A stretch of 64,000 nt of DNA from Cucumis sativus (Eukaryota > Streptophyta > Magnoliopsida > Cucurbitales > Cucurbitaceae). Numbering within the stretch: position 1 is the first letter of the stretch; each line of letters begins with the position of its first letter. The notes beneath the pieces are model-generated. The model did no database searches. It was given only the letters and a program-made list of their open reading frames with translations, and was not told the DNA's origin. This document shows, piece after piece, positions 44,501 through 58,400 of the stretch. The translations under genes were made by a program, and so were the position numbers. The stretch covers positions 14,124,075 through 14,188,074 of the forward strand of contig NC_026658.2 of NCBI RefSeq assembly GCF_000004075.3, in the 5' to 3' direction.

Positions 44501-47500
44501 GAATAAATATGGATAAAAATTCTCATTTGTACTTTAATTTTCATTATTCACAAAAATTATTGCACCAATCTACTTGAAATTGATATTGTATCTTTTTCTC
44601 CTAATTTACTAATAATATACAAAAAAAAAATTCAAAAATAGAAAAAAATTAACAAATTATTTACCCTTCACCAAAACCACTTAAACACAAAGGTTCTATT
44701 TTCTACTACTTTATTGGAAATATATTATCCGTTTGAAATTAATATTAATGATTTAATTTCGTCATTTTGAAGAAAAAACTAAAGTAAAAGCAAATAATTA
44801 TATAGCACACATACTATACGAAGTTAGATCAAATTGATAACTTAAAAGGAGGGACAGATCCATAAATTTAGAGACAATTTTATGATAGTCTTAACTTCTA
44901 AAATTGATATTGATTCAATTTATACATGGCAAGAAAAATGAGTCATTATATTATGGAAATGGTTGTACGTGACATATATTATATTTCTTTAAATTGGAGA
45001 GCTATCTCATCTTTACTCCTATTTTCTATATTCTTCATAAACCTATGAATTTAAGCATCCTTAAGAAAATGTTGACGACCTGTTTTAATTAGTTGTACTT
45101 GGATTGTACCTTTACACAAAAATATACGTACTATATGGACTTGTGAATACCTCTATTTTCAACAAATATTATATCTCATATCAACATTAATTAATAATAC
45201 CATACTTACATATTCATAAATTGTCACGTCTAATTCAATATAAGACAATATAGTTTAAAAGATATGAGTTGTAATTTTTCAAATTTTATTTGAAGAGATT
45301 TTCATTGTCGTTAAAGGATTAACAAAACTCTATTTTATTTTCTACTTTGTGTCGAGAATGAATTTTTTTTTTTAAAAGAAAGCAACTAGTACTAGTTTTT
45401 TATATTAAAAAAAAATTCAAATACAATAAAATGAACCAAATAATTTACAAAAAAAAATATAACAAAATCTCAAATCTATCGGAGCATGTTCTATCCTAAT
45501 TGGCACATAAGAAAGACTATGAGACACCCGTGTGATTGATTCTTAGAATGACTCTTGATTTTCTCTTTTCTTCTTAAACATCTGGCTAAACTCCAAAAGA
45601 TCTTGATGAATGAGACTGCTTCTCGAGATCGAAAAAGTACTTCCGTTTGGACTCTTATCAGATGGTATATCACACGACCATAGGGAATGAATAGGTATTA
45701 ATAACTCTTATTTGAAGTCGTGTACGAAGGGAGAGAAGTTCGATCATAGGAAGCTCAACCAAATTATTTTCATGTAGGAATCATACTGAGTTTTTTTGAA
45801 AGTGTCCGTATAAATTGGAGTTCCAGAAGAAAAAAACTCCTTCCTACACATGAATTAAATAACGCACAAAAAGATTTTTCAGGCTATGGCGTCCCACTAA
45901 AAAGATCAGTTGAGTTCAGATATTAGTAGTATCTATCATCATCGTTTGTTATATTTTAAATAATTTTGTCATTTCCAATAACATCCATTTAGAAAACTAA
46001 GGCTTAAAAACAAAAAAGAAAGATTACTGAAGCATTCTCTTGTTTAGTTTTAGCCCATTTTCGACTTTTTAGGTTGATTGCATATAAAATACGTTAAAAG
46101 GAAAACCTAATTTCTAAGGCAAAAGAAATAATAATTAACTTTTTTTATATATATACAATTTAATAGTAACTTCAAACACAATTTTCCATTCTTTCATCTC
46201 AAAATTTTCAAATATTCCGTACGCCTTTTTGGACTCCTAAAAATATGTCTTTTTCTTTACAAAATTAAAATTTTAAATTTAAATAAACAAAATAAGTGTC
46301 TTTGTTAATTACATTACAATTAATTTGATATTCAAATCCCTAATTCTTGATTGTGATTCATATCAACCCATCATGCTGATAATATAATTAGCCTTTAAAA
46401 AAATATAGAAAACTTATAATTAATTAAATACCTAACTAATTATTTTCCATATTTGTAATATATGTTATAAAAAAAAAAAAACAATAGTTCACAAATAGCA
46501 AAGGGTTTTAGGTACGATTAAAAATATATTAACTTTTTATATAGTGGAATATAATATAATGTTTTGCTATAGATATATATTTAATATGAATTATACTATT
46601 ATTACACATGAAAATTAGTTTTTTCATTTACATCATTTTTTTGTTTGAAAAAATGACATATATATATATAATATATATGAAACATTGACAAATGGAGAAA
46701 TATACACATGACATAAGGTTGTTTTAATTTGTAGATTAAGAGGAGAGACCTTGATTGAAAAAAATGGTAATGGAAAACATTGATAAAATGTCAATATATA
46801 TATCTATAAATAATTATGAATAATACACACTATAAATATAAAAAACTTAATTAAAAATAATTTGATTGACTAATGAAACATTTCACATTTTTTTATTATT
46901 CAACTTTAGGTGCAAGTAGCTAGTGATATTTTGTTGGATATTTTTTTCATGCAAATCATTTTTATATAATTTAACGAAGATATCGATCGACTCCAGAGTG
47001 TAAGTTGGTGACACTTTTTTTTTCACGTCGCTATAAACGTACGAACTTTTACTGAAAAAAATGACTTGCGCCACTAAAAATTTGCCACTGCATAATGACT
47101 TTTTTGTAAAGATTTCTTCGTGATATAATATTAAACGAAATAATTTATAAGATGCTATGACTTTTGTGAGATATTTTAGTGTATAAAGGATTTTACATCT
47201 CTAGTTACCAACTTTTTTTAGTATATCCTATGTTAGGGAGATGAAATCTCAAACGTCAAGAGAGAAAGATAATGTCAACTATTATTGAGTTAAGCTCACT
47301 ATATAACTAGAATTAATGAATTATGTTTCCTTCAATAGTCCAAAACGTCTTGCAAGATTGATATTAATTAAACTAATGTTAGTATTTAGACGAATGCCGT
47401 TTTTTATTCTTATCGAGATTAATTTGTTGTTTGTATCGAGATTAATATTAATTAAACATACAAAATCAAATATTGAAAACATGAGGAACTATTATAAAGG

Positions 47501-49651
47501 AAAAACTGTTGAAATTATTTACAAAATATATAACAAAAGTTCAAACTCTATCGAAATGCTATAACTGTTTGTAAATATTTTTGTTCATTTTGTTATATTT
47601 AAAAATGCTCCTCAAAACAACCCTATTCTAACCATAAACTTACCCACCTCATCGTTCCAAAAAAATAGTGAGAATATTAAATTTTTAAAATTTTACCCAA
47701 ATAAGACTTGATGTTTAAGAGAAAAAGATTAACAATAAAATAGTAAAATACAAACTTTTACAAATTTTCATTTAGATCTAAAGAGCGATAATCCAACTTT
47801 AATTTAAATACTTGAATTTTAACCGCAGTCGAAAAAAAATTAAAAGAATAAAAAATTTCTAATATACCAATTGAGTTATGTTCATTTTAACGTTCAAATT
47901 GAGTATACGTGCCCAGATGGCAAGCGGGGATTGAGAGGATGAAAGTTGAATTATTTGCAAATGGAAAGAACTAAGAGATGTTGGGAGAATTTGTAGAATG
48001 GAGATTGATTCATTTTAATGAGTTGGATTAAACAAAAATTAGACCAAAGCATTTCACCACATTACGTCTAATCATCATTAATTTTCAATCTATTCTTTTT
48101 CCTAAAAGACTTAAATAACAAATTCAATTCTAAACCTTTTTTTCAACTCTCTAATTAATAATTAATTTTCAATATATTCATCAACTTCTTAAACTAAAAC
48201 TTTTATATCTATATATATTTTAAAAAGGAGAATTGTCGAAAATATAAAATTTGACAAAAAATTTACAACGTATATTAAAATTTTCAGATTATAACAATAA
48301 TAAACATTGATAGCTATGATATGCTTATATCAGTGACATTGATAAACAGTAATAAAAGAATTATAAATATTTTAATTTATTTTAATATTTTTAAAAACTT
48401 CTCTTTAAAATCTAAAAAAAAAATAGATAAAAGAAGTTTCATCTATTTAACAATATTTTCTTTTAAAAAAATTTATGAATTCATAGAACATGAAAATAAA
48501 ATATCATCATAAACCTACATTATTACTAGTATACTTTTAAAGTCTTAAACAATAGATGAAAATTGGCTAATTATAACCAACTATGTACAATTTTACAATT
48601 TTTTTTAAAAAATTATAAATATAACAAAATTACAAATAATAGGATTTTATCATTAATTTAACTGTAATAGACTTTGACACATTTATTAAAATTTAAGATT
48701 TAAATCAGTATAGTTAGGAAAGTTTAGGATTTAAATTAATAGAAAGTTATTAGGTGGGTATTTAGGGTAATTTAATTATAAAGTGAATGATGATTAAAAA
48801 TGAAAGAGTTGGGGGGAAAGAATTGATAGAATTATTTAAAGGTTTATTTATATATATAAATATAACGAAGAGAAAAAAACAAAGAAAGAAGAAAAAAGGA
48901 AAAAGGGAAGTATATATCTTAAACTACACGTGTGGGAGAAGAGAGAGAAATATAGGTTATGTGAAATGGAAGCAAATATCTTGGCTTCGTTGGAAAACAA
49001 ACCCTCTCTCTCTCTTTCTCACATTCAGTTTCATGGATGATGATTACCTTGTGAGTGAAGAAATATCATTTTTCAATTTAACCCTCCAAATTAATTCTAA
49101 TAACATACCTTAATTATTCTCCATTATGTTTAGTTTAATTTAGATATGTTTATCAAAGTTAATGGTTTAAATCAAGAAAAATGGTAAAAAAACAGAATAA
49201 GATTTAAATAAATGTATTTATGAAATTTTAATTAGGGTTTGCATCAACACAAACCTTAAAGTTTTTTACAAAGATAATTAAGTTTAAAGTTTAAATTGAT
49301 GGGAGTAAAATAAAAGAAAATATGGTAGAAGGTAATATTATTTTTAATATTTTGGAAATAAGAAAGAATAAAAATGAAATAAAGAAAGGGGTAGAGAGAG
49401 AGTCTAGAGTCAAAGACAAGACGACACCGTTTATCTCTTTCTCCAACTTTATTTAATTATATATTGAAATAAATATAATATTAAGGTCCCCCTCCAAACC
49501 GTTTCTACCAAAAGACCCATCAACAACCTTCTCTTTTTCTCTCTCTCTTCCCAATATTGTAAGCAAACCCCACAACCATCACGATCATCATAATTTTATC
49601 TTTCATACTCCATCTCCCTTTTCTTTTCTTCTTTTTTTTCACCCCCTTCTT

Positions 49652-49658
49652 TATAAAT
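49652..49658 (+). promoter_or_regulatory. TATA box of the MYB gene
   Basis: TATAAAT preceded by a long CT-rich tract, 111 bp upstream of the ATG at 49769. It predicts a leader of roughly 80 bases rich in CTT repeats. Confidence 0.55.
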
Positions 49659-49768
49659 TCCACACAGATCCACATCAACCCAGTTCCAACAACAACAACA
49701 TATTTCCCCCACTACAATATCCTTCTTCTTCTTCCTTCTCTACCTCTTTCTTTAGTCGTTCAACAATA

Positions 49769-51398
49769 ATGAGGAAACCAGAGGCAACGGGTGCCAGTGG
49801 CACGTCCACCACAACCAAGCTCCGAAAAGGACTCTGGTCTCCTGAAGAAGACGATAAGTTGATGAGCTATATGCTTAACAATGGCCAAGGCTGTTGGAGC
49901 GATGTTGCTCGTAATGCAGGTCTTCAACGTTGCGGTAAGAGCTGTCGTCTACGTTGGATCAATTACTTACGCCCCGATCTCAAACGCGGCGCTTTCTCTC
50001 CCCAAGAAGAACACCTTATTATACATTTGCATTCTCTTCTTGGAAACAGGTTTGTTTGTTTGTTTGTTTTTTTTTCTTTCTTCATTCATTCATAAAGATA
50101 TTTTTTATATTCGAAATGATTAATGGTAAATTGTTAGTTAAGTTGGCAATAGCTAATTATTTTTGGTAATTAAAACTTAATCTGTTGGTAAAAAGGAGAG
50201 TTTGATTAAAAGAAAATGAGAGTTAGAGTGTAAAATCAGTTTACATTTGATAGTGATTAATCATGTCCATGTCCATGTCACATTACTCATTATATATTTA
50301 TTTATAATTATAGAGATATTTCAACTTCATTTTACACTATACTTTAATTTCTATTATAATTTATTTCATTATTATTAAGTTAAATACTGTAGACCAATTG
50401 AAACAAGACAGAGAGTATGAGTTATAATGAGTTGCATTATTATGATATATTAGGTTTGAAAAAAGTCAATTATATATATGTATATATTAGAATGTAATTA
50501 ACTAGCTAGTAGATGAGTTTATTATATACACACATATGAAATATGTCAACAAATTTAACAACCATTTAAAAATTATAAAAGTTACACAATGGTTTTGATA
50601 ATTTGAACTTGAAATTGTATTTTAATTGATTGTTATAAAAGTCAGTACTGCATTATTTCTCTAATGGGTAGAATGTGTATTAATACTTGTATGTGACTAT
50701 GTGAATACAGATGGTCTCAAATTGCGGCACGATTACCGGGAAGAACCGATAACGAAATCAAGAATTTTTGGAACTCAACCATTAAAAAGAGGCTCAAGAA
50801 TTTGTCCTCTACACCATCGCCCAACACCAGCTCCACTGGCTCCCCCTCTACTGACTCAAAACCTAACCTTTTTGGTGGTCTCTTATCAAGTCAAGACCAA
50901 CAACAACAATCACAAGGCTTAATGGATGAGTTCCCCATCTATGCTTCGGATCCTATTATCGGTCTCGATCCCTTCCCTTTCGTCTCCGCCCACGGTGGAC
51001 CATTCTTCTCCACCACCACCCCGACCTTCACCACCGGGGTCGAACCGAGTTTTTTCCATGAAGACCATGAGAGTTTCTTTGGCAATCTTCCTCTTTTGCA
51101 GAGTGTTAACACCACCACCACCGTCACTGCCACCGCTGTCGTCGAGAGAAGCTTAAAAAGTGAAACCATAGTTAAAGAAGCTAACCATAGTAATTACTTA
51201 ATTAACAACATCAACTGCCTTGCTAATCATAATAATTTTAGCAACAATAATAATCCAAAGACTACTGATAACAACATTAATGGTGGTGGGGTTGGAGCAA
51301 ATTTTCTTCATGAGGAATTCTCAATTGGGGAATGGGACTTGGAGGATTTGATGAAAGATGTTCCTTCTTTCCCATGTCTCAATTTTCAAGTCCAATAG
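49769..51398 (+). CDS. R2R3-MYB transcription factor, MYB46/MYB83-like
   Basis: Predicted 322-residue nuclear DNA-binding protein. MYB46 and MYB83 are master switches for secondary-wall cellulose, xylan and lignin genes, acting below NAC factors. Two exons: 49769-50049 and 50711-51398, joined through an AGA codon ([23 protein letters not shown]). R2 spans about 18-69 with Trp 23, 43 and 63. R3 spans about 70-124 with Phe76, Trp95 and Trp114. Subgroup features are the N-terminal [41 protein letters not shown] and the conserved end [15 protein letters not shown]. The middle is rich in Ser, Pro, Gln and Asn, typical of an activation region. The usual R2 intron is absent; only the R3 intron (661 bp) is present. 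The choice between MYB46 and MYB83 cannot be made by eye. Confidence 0.94.
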
Positions 51399-54300
51399 TA
51401 CTAAAATTGAGAAATTATTCGAAAAGATCCCAACACAATAATATCGACGGATAATTTTATCCTCAAAGAAAATAGAGAAGAAAAAAATGAGGTATATCGA
51501 GACGGTCAACATTAAATAATTTTTCGAGATGTATATTAACACTTTCACAGGATATATTTAGGGTTTGGCTAGATTATTCTTCACATCTTCTATCTTTTCT
51601 AGATGTCTTCACTTTCTTTGCTTTATATATATAAACTTTTTTTTTCTTAATTTTGAAAAGCTGTTCATATATTATGTGAAGTAGTATTAAAAAAAAAGAG
51701 TCTAGGGTTGTGGTATGAACATTGAAGACCCTTGGAAGGCACTCCATTAGAGAGGGCTATGCTTTAAGCTAGAGAAAGAAGGAAAGAGAAATTAACAATA
51801 TTATTGTATACAGTGTATATGTAGTTTATTATTATTTGTAAACATGCATGTACAAAAAAGGATATATGAATATATGTTAGTAGGTGAAATTAATGGAAGT
51901 TTGTTATTCTTTCTCTTCTTTCTTAATATTATTGTTCATGATATGATCATACATGACAATGATAGATTGTGGAGTAAGTGAGTGAAAGTAATTGGGTTAA
52001 AATATCGAAGAATAAAGTTTTCCATTTTACGATGATTGATCTCTAATCGATGTATATATCAACCTACTTGAGATGTTTAGGATTATTATAGTTATACGTT
52101 GAGTGGGGATTCGAAAACTTCTGATCTTTTAGATTTGAGAGATTGGTGCATGAAAACTTAATTTACGTTAGTTGAATTATGTTTACAAGTAACGAGTTTA
52201 GATTGAACCGGAGGGTAAAAATGGAGGTTGGGATAAGAGAAAGGTTATATGATTATTTCTTAGGATGAATGGGTTTTAATGATAACTAAGTTGAGAGGTG
52301 TTGAATATATTCCTCTCTTCCACTAAGGGGAATTAAACAAAGTAGTAGAGATATTTTATCATTCTTTTTTTTTTAATCTCTATAACCTTTTTGGTCTCTT
52401 TTGTTTGTGACTTTTCCATTATATTTTCATAACTAATTATGTCAATTAGAGATTAGTTATGCACATGCTTGGTTTCAATTCTAAATCCCATTATGTAACA
52501 CACTAACTATCTCTCTCTCTTTCTTTTAAGTTTTACCTTATATAAAAGTAATCACACTTTGGGATATATTGTGTGTGTTGTGAAATACATATATATACAT
52601 ATATATATGTGTGTATGTACGTATAGATTGTCATTTTATTCAATTTAATTCATTTTTAGGGTTTTAAAAGTACAATTTTTATTTTCGGGTTTGTACGTGA
52701 ATATTGAAAGTGCAATTTGACATTAGCTCCCCTCGTGTGGTCTACAAAATCGAGAGTTATTCTCTGCAATTTGACATTTTGCTATATTCAAAAGGAGAAA
52801 AGTTTAGTATGACAAACAAATCTTTCTATATAAATTAGGAGATAAATTTAATTTATAAAACTACTTTTCATATGATAATGCTTAAACAAGTAAATTTGAC
52901 CGAATATTTATAAGTTATAGCAAAATTTCAGATTCAGATTTGATAGTAAGTGATATTTTCTTCTATCACTGGCTATTAATGTCATTAAAATATCACCGAC
53001 TATTATTGATAGAATCCAAAAATTTTATTATAGCATATAAATATTTTAATTTATTTTGTTATATATAAAAGACTTTTTTAATAATAATAATAATAATAAT
53101 AACAAACTAATTACACTTCATCGAAAAAACCGCACTAAATGAAAAAAAAAACGCAATACACTTAGTTTTATCGTGAAGTATAAATATGTTGCTCACTTTG
53201 ACATATTTTACCATTTCTAAAAAAAGTTCTCAAATATAGCAAAATGAACGAACTCTTTTTTACAAATATAGGAAAATATCACATTTTATACGTGAAGGAT
53301 CATGATGGACTCTTTGACTCTTTGTGTCTATTATGACACGAACAGTAATATATCTATTATTTTACTATATTTATAAATATTTGAAACCATTGTTATTAAA
53401 AATAATTGTAAATGCAAAAGAATAAAAGAAAATACAATAACTTAAAAAGGATTAAATGATATATATATAAACATAAAGACAAAACGAAGTATAATATATA
53501 TATATAGGGTGAGACACACACATAGGGAGAAAATGTGAGAGAGATGATTGCATTCTTCCCCCAAATTCTCTCATTAAAGCTAAGCTTAGAAAATGACCCA
53601 ATTGAAATATTTTACACAAAGAGAATAGCCTTCATAGGGATAGACATAGAAAGTGATCACATACCCTTTGGTTTTTCCACTTGAGGATGAATGATAAAAA
53701 GAGAATGTCTCTTTTTTATTTCTCCAATCATTTTCTTTAGGACTTTGGAGGCCTAAGTCCATGACTAACATGTGTGCCTATGAATTATTTTATTTAGAAA
53801 AAAAATACAAAAACCACCCTAAAGATTTTGATTACTTGAAGAACAAACAAAGTACACACTTGATCATGTCTTGGATTAGTTGGATATATAGAGTGATTGG
53901 GGGAAGAAATTAGAACAAACTTTTACATTATTCTCTTTGCTTAGGGTTTTGTATATATATTGTTTTCCTTTAAATTCAAAAGTAAAAAGAATCCTCCAAC
54001 CTAAAATCACCAATCCACTAACTAACACTTAGTGCATTTTTCACATTGTAAAAAAGTTATATATATGAATATTAATAGAAAACGAAACGTGATTAATTGT
54101 ATATTCAAATACGTCTCTATCATCACTAGGTCATGATGTTTTAAATGTCGACTATGTTTGACTACCTACGTACCGGACATGCTACTTTAATTTGAATAGT
54201 CGTATCTAAAAGAAATACTTAATTGTTCTTATATACGTATTTGAGTAGTTGTCGAGTACTATAAAACACTTGAAAAGTTAAACCAACATGTAATCATTGT

Positions 54301-54527
54301 TAAAAATTCAATTATGCTAAAACCTTTACAAAATGATTATGAACAATATAAATTATATTAAATGATAAAGACAAACCAAAAGAAGAAATTTATTGAAGAA
54401 TCTATCGAACTCGTGCTTAATTGCATTTTGGTTGGATTATAGCAGCATCTGTAACTGGGCTGTGGTTTCCGGCCCAATAAACCCGAGAAGTCGTTTATTG
54501 AACATTTGGAAATGAGGAAAAAAATAA
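51399..54527. other. Intergenic region between the MYB gene and tRNA-Ser
   Basis: Contains the MYB 3' flank (to about 51,900), a type C repeat at about 52,898-53,075 and a second near 53,215-53,400. It also has an (AAT)n run at 53,082-53,102 and TA-type simple repeats near 52,590 and 53,490. No coding sequence is supported; the small minus-strand ORF at 53,586-53,771 has no recognisable feature. Confidence 0.5.
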
Positions 54528-54609
54528 CGTCGCCTGAGAGATTCGAACTCTCGCGGGGAAACCCCATGCACTTAGCAGGCGCACGCCTTAACCACTCGGC
54601 CAAAGCGAC
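54528..54609 (-). tRNA. tRNA-Ser (anticodon GCT)
   Basis: On the minus strand it starts GTCGCTTTGGCCGAGTGGTT and ends AATCTCTCAGGCGAC plus discriminator G. The acceptor stem pairs GTCGCTT with AGGCGAC (one G-T pair). The A box is TGGCCGAGTGG and the B box GTTCGAATC. The anticodon loop CTGCTAA gives GCT, reading Ser AGC/AGU codons. A long variable arm (TGGGGTTTCCCCG) is typical of serine tRNA. Length is 82 nt, with no intron and no encoded CCA. A run of T on the minus strand (from 54,523 downward) is a pol III terminator. The standard eukaryotic sequence suggests it is functional. Confidence 0.95.
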
Positions 54610-54986
54610 TTTTTGATGTTATCAATTATTCGGTAAACTATAAATTATTAATACTTAATTATTAATACCTTTTCTTAAGAATAAGAGAGTAAGATTTTTA
54701 TCAAATTACAAAAACTAAATTTAATTTGTAAAGTTTAGAAAGTTATTTAATGTCAATAAGGTTATATTATATATAGAATTAGACTTAACGTTCTTAGCTG
54801 AGCTGGCAGAAAGTGACAGCTAGACCCTTACAAAATAGTCACGCGCCTCACGCCCCTTCGGTACTCCCTTGAGTCATTACACCCACTTTCCTTTTTTTTT
54901 TTTTCTCAACTCACCCACTTCATTTCTTTAATTTAATTCCACCGTTTCTCCTCCGTCTCAATCTCATTTCCTCTACCACGGGTGGT

Positions 54987-55206
54987 GCACGTGCCTCTAC
55001 ATTTCACTGTCATAAGGGCAACTCCGTCATTTTGCATCACTTCCCTTTCTGACCTCACATGTCAGATCGGATCCTCATTCCTTCTCTGCTTCCCATTGAA
55101 AGAAGCATCCACCACTTACCTGCTGCCACGTGGACTTCCGTCTCTCTCATTGGCTGGAACTCTTGTCCACGTCATCCATTTGATTCTATTTAGATTCACC
55201 ACGTGG
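54987..55206 (+). promoter_or_regulatory. Cluster of ACGT-core (G-box) sites upstream of DiT1
   Basis: GCACGTGC at 54987-54994, CCACGTGG at 55126-55133, CCACGTCA at 55167-55174 and CCACGTGG at 55199-55206. Three are full CACGTG palindromes. A CCAAT-type ATTGG lies at about 55,150. G-boxes are bound by bZIP and bHLH factors (HY5, PIF and ABF types) and are common in light-responsive genes. Which sites precede the transcription start is not known. Confidence 0.6.
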
Positions 55207-55440
55207 TTCCATCTCCCTTGTTCGAAATCTCCGCCGTATTAACCAACTCCGGCGGATCCTTCTAAGCTAATTTTTTCACTTTTTTTCTTTTCATCTTCGG
55301 TCGAATCGCTGTTCTTCAATCGAATTATCCGCCGTCGGATTTCTGTCCACTAGTTGGTTTTCGCTTTCTTTAATCTTGACGGTCATCGGAATCTTCTTTT
55401 TCCACCGTTGTTGCCGTCTTTTTTAGATCAGGACCGGTTA

Positions 55441-58400
55441 ATGGCGTCTCTGGCGCTTACTTCCTTGTATCTTCCTTCTCTTCGGTCGCGTCTTCCGAAC
55501 TCTGAATCTAATGCTCGAATTCGTTGCTCATCTCTTCGTTCCAGTATTCCCAAATCTGCCATTTTCGGTAGTGGCGTTAGAACTAGCTTTCACATTCCGT
55601 CTTCTCTATCTAATGAAGCTAAATTCGTTAAACCAGGTCTAAATTTCGGAAGTTCTGGTCGGAATCTTGGTGGTTTTACTGTCCGGGCGTCTTCTTCTTC
55701 TTCTTCTGCTGCTGCTGCTGTTCCGGCTCCAGCTCCTCAGCCATGGCAAGGTGCGGCGATTAAGCCATTGATTGCATCGATTGCTACGGGTATCATTCTA
55801 TGGTTTGTTCCGGTGCCGTCTGGTGTTTCTCGAAACGCGTGGCAATTGCTTGCGATTTTCCTTGCTACTATCGTTGGGATTATTACTCAGCCCTTGCCTC
55901 TTGGTGCTGTTGCTTTGCTGGGACTTGGCGCCTCTGTTCTGACTAAAACCCTAACTTTCTCTGCTGCATTCTCTGCGTTTGGTGATCCCATTCCATGGCT
56001 CATAGCTCTTGCCTTCTTCTTTGCTCGAGGGTTCATTAAGACCGGACTTGGTAATCGAATTGCTTATCAATTTGTTTCTCTATTCGGTAGTTCGTCGTTA
56101 GGTTTAGGGTATAGTTTAGTATTTAGTGAGGCCTTGTTGGCGCCAGCAATTCCTTCGGTATCGGCCAGAGCAGGAGGGATATTCCTTCCACTGGTAAAAT
56201 CCCTCTGTGTTGCTTGTGGTAGCAATGTTGGTGATGGGACGGAGAATAGGTTGGGAGCTTGGTTGATGCTCACTTGCTTTCAAACTTCGGTGATTTCATC
56301 ATCTATGTTTTTGACAGCCATGGCTGCTAATCCCCTGAGTGCAACTCTAACGTATAACACAATTAAGCAGACGATTGGATGGACTGACTGGGCTAAAGCA
56401 GCCATTGTTCCAGGATTGATCTCCTTGATTGTGGTGCCATTGCTTTTGTATGTCGTTTATCCGCCCACAGTGAAGAGCAGCCCAGATGCACCGAAGCTTG
56501 CAAGAGAGAAATTGGAAAAGATGGGGCCAATGACCAAGAATGAGATTATAATGGCTGGAACTCTGCTTCTCACGGTAATGAACATCTATATGACCCTGTC
56601 CCTACTTTTTTTTTCTCGTATCAGTTCGAAACTTTTTCCTTTTGCCTTTTGAATTGATTGAATTCTAGGAATTTCATTTCCTAATCCTTAAGCAGCTATT
56701 TGGCTCTTGTTCTACTCTAAGACTATGACTAATTAATGATTTGCTTTTACATTTGCTTCATCGTAATAGCTACCTGAAAACTACTCATCTTGAAGTCTAT
56801 AACACCATCAATTCTGCTGAAACATGTATTATAGAATATAGACGTTGTTACTTTGTGGTTCTCTTAATGTGGATTGCTGATTAGTTAGTTCAAATTGTGT
56901 TACATTGTCGAGATGTTGGAAACTCTAGTGCTGAAGCTTTTAGTGAGTTTTTGTTTAGTGTACAAAATTTATTTCTTTGTGGAGCTCTCAATGTGAGTTG
57001 CCTAGTTCTCAATGTTATATTGCTCTAAGTTGCACAGTGGACATGCTAACAGCGGCCTTCCTTATTCTTTGGATCAGGTGGGTCTTTGGGTTTTTGGAGG
57101 GGTTCTTAATGTGGATGCTGTTACTGCTGCTATTTTGGGATTGTCTGTTCTTCTTGTGACTGGGGTTGTGACATGGAAAGAGTGCTTGGGAGAAGCTGTT
57201 GCCTGGGACACTCTAACATGGTTTGCTGCACTCATTGCAATGGCAGGGTATCTCAACAAATATGGTCTCATCTCCTGGTTCAGCCAAACTGTAGTGAAGG
57301 TTTGTCTTAAATTCTCTTTTTTCACATACCCTGTGCCTTGGTCGGGAGATTGATAATCTGAGAATACGACTGTGTGGATGCATGATTAGGAATGCCCGTT
57401 TAGCATGACACTTAGACTAGGGAAAATGCTTATAATTGTAATTAAATGTGCTTCTTAGATCCATCTAGACAACCAAAGGTTTCTTTCATCATTCTAGGAG
57501 TACCTAAGAGCCCAATATTAATTTGCATTTTTCTACAAGGTACCAGAAAAAAAAAAGTACTAGTATCAAAATTCACCCCAAACTTACTCTAAGATATCTT
57601 TATGTTCATTTTCAAGGCCTTTGGCTTGTTGATTGGATTCTGAAAACATTTTTAGAAAGTAAATAACAATTATAGGTGGACATAGTATTTATAGGCTTAA
57701 CCTTTCAAAGCCAAAAACTAAAAATTAAATGATTATTGAATGGGGGCATAAGTTGTTTACTTTTGGATCTGCTAGGACATTATACATGCTACAACTAGCT
57801 CCCTGAGGTAATGAAATCTAATATCATCAACTAACTTTTCATAGCTGAGCTCCAACATCTGCTCGGTGGCTCCTTCAAGATTGGCTGTATTAATCAATAC
57901 TGTATAAAACTAGCCAGATCTTGCATTTGAGTCTCGGATTCTAATCTTTGCACACATTACTAAAATCTTTCTATGCATTCTGAATGCTGCCGTCTCAATT
58001 GGCAACCTATGATTATTACTGTGCTCCTTTGGATAAGTTCCTCTCCTAACAACTCACAAAAATGTGTTCTTTCGACAGTTTGTTGGCGGCCTAGGTCTTT
58101 CATGGCAGCTCTCATTCGGCATTTTAGTTCTTCTCTATTTCTACTCTCATTACTTCTTTGCGAGTGGAGCTGCTCATATAGGCGCGATGTTTACAGCCTT
58201 CTTATCTGTTGCTAGTGCTTTGGGGACTCCCCCCTACTTTGGAGCAATTGTGCTTTCCTTCTTATCTAATCTGATGGGTGGCCTAACTCACTACGGCATC
58301 GGCTCAGCACCTGTTTTCTATGGTGCCAACTATGTTCCTCTCGCTCAATGGTGGGGCTACGGATTCCTCGTATCTGTCGTCAACATCATTATCTGGCTCG

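Larger units (their letters stand above)
39392..49651. other. 10-kb gene-poor AT-rich region
   Basis: No supported gene. It contains family A copies at about 40,010 and 41,327 and a 35-nt palindrome (GTTACTATTGATAATAC ... CATTATCAACGGTAAC) near 41,652-41,686. Type C repeats lie near 47,510 and 48,235, and TTA/ATT microsatellites near 39,182 and 44,366. ORFs at 42,957 (+), 43,026 (-), 45,491 (-) and 48,787 (+) have no recognisable domains or consistent codon bias. The last 500 bases are the pyrimidine-rich promoter and leader side of the MYB gene. Confidence 0.5.

Noticed and set aside
45491-45673. 60-codon minus-strand ORF in a slightly GC-richer patch
   Set aside because: Considered as an organelle-derived insert or gene remnant, but no recognisable protein or RNA sequence could be named.
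48787-49113. 108-codon ORF upstream of the MYB gene
   Set aside because: Lys-rich then Ser/Phe-rich translation of purine and CT tracts in the promoter region; no recognisable motif.
54358-54603. 81-codon minus-strand ORF
   Set aside because: It overlaps and is mostly the translation of the tRNA-Ser gene.
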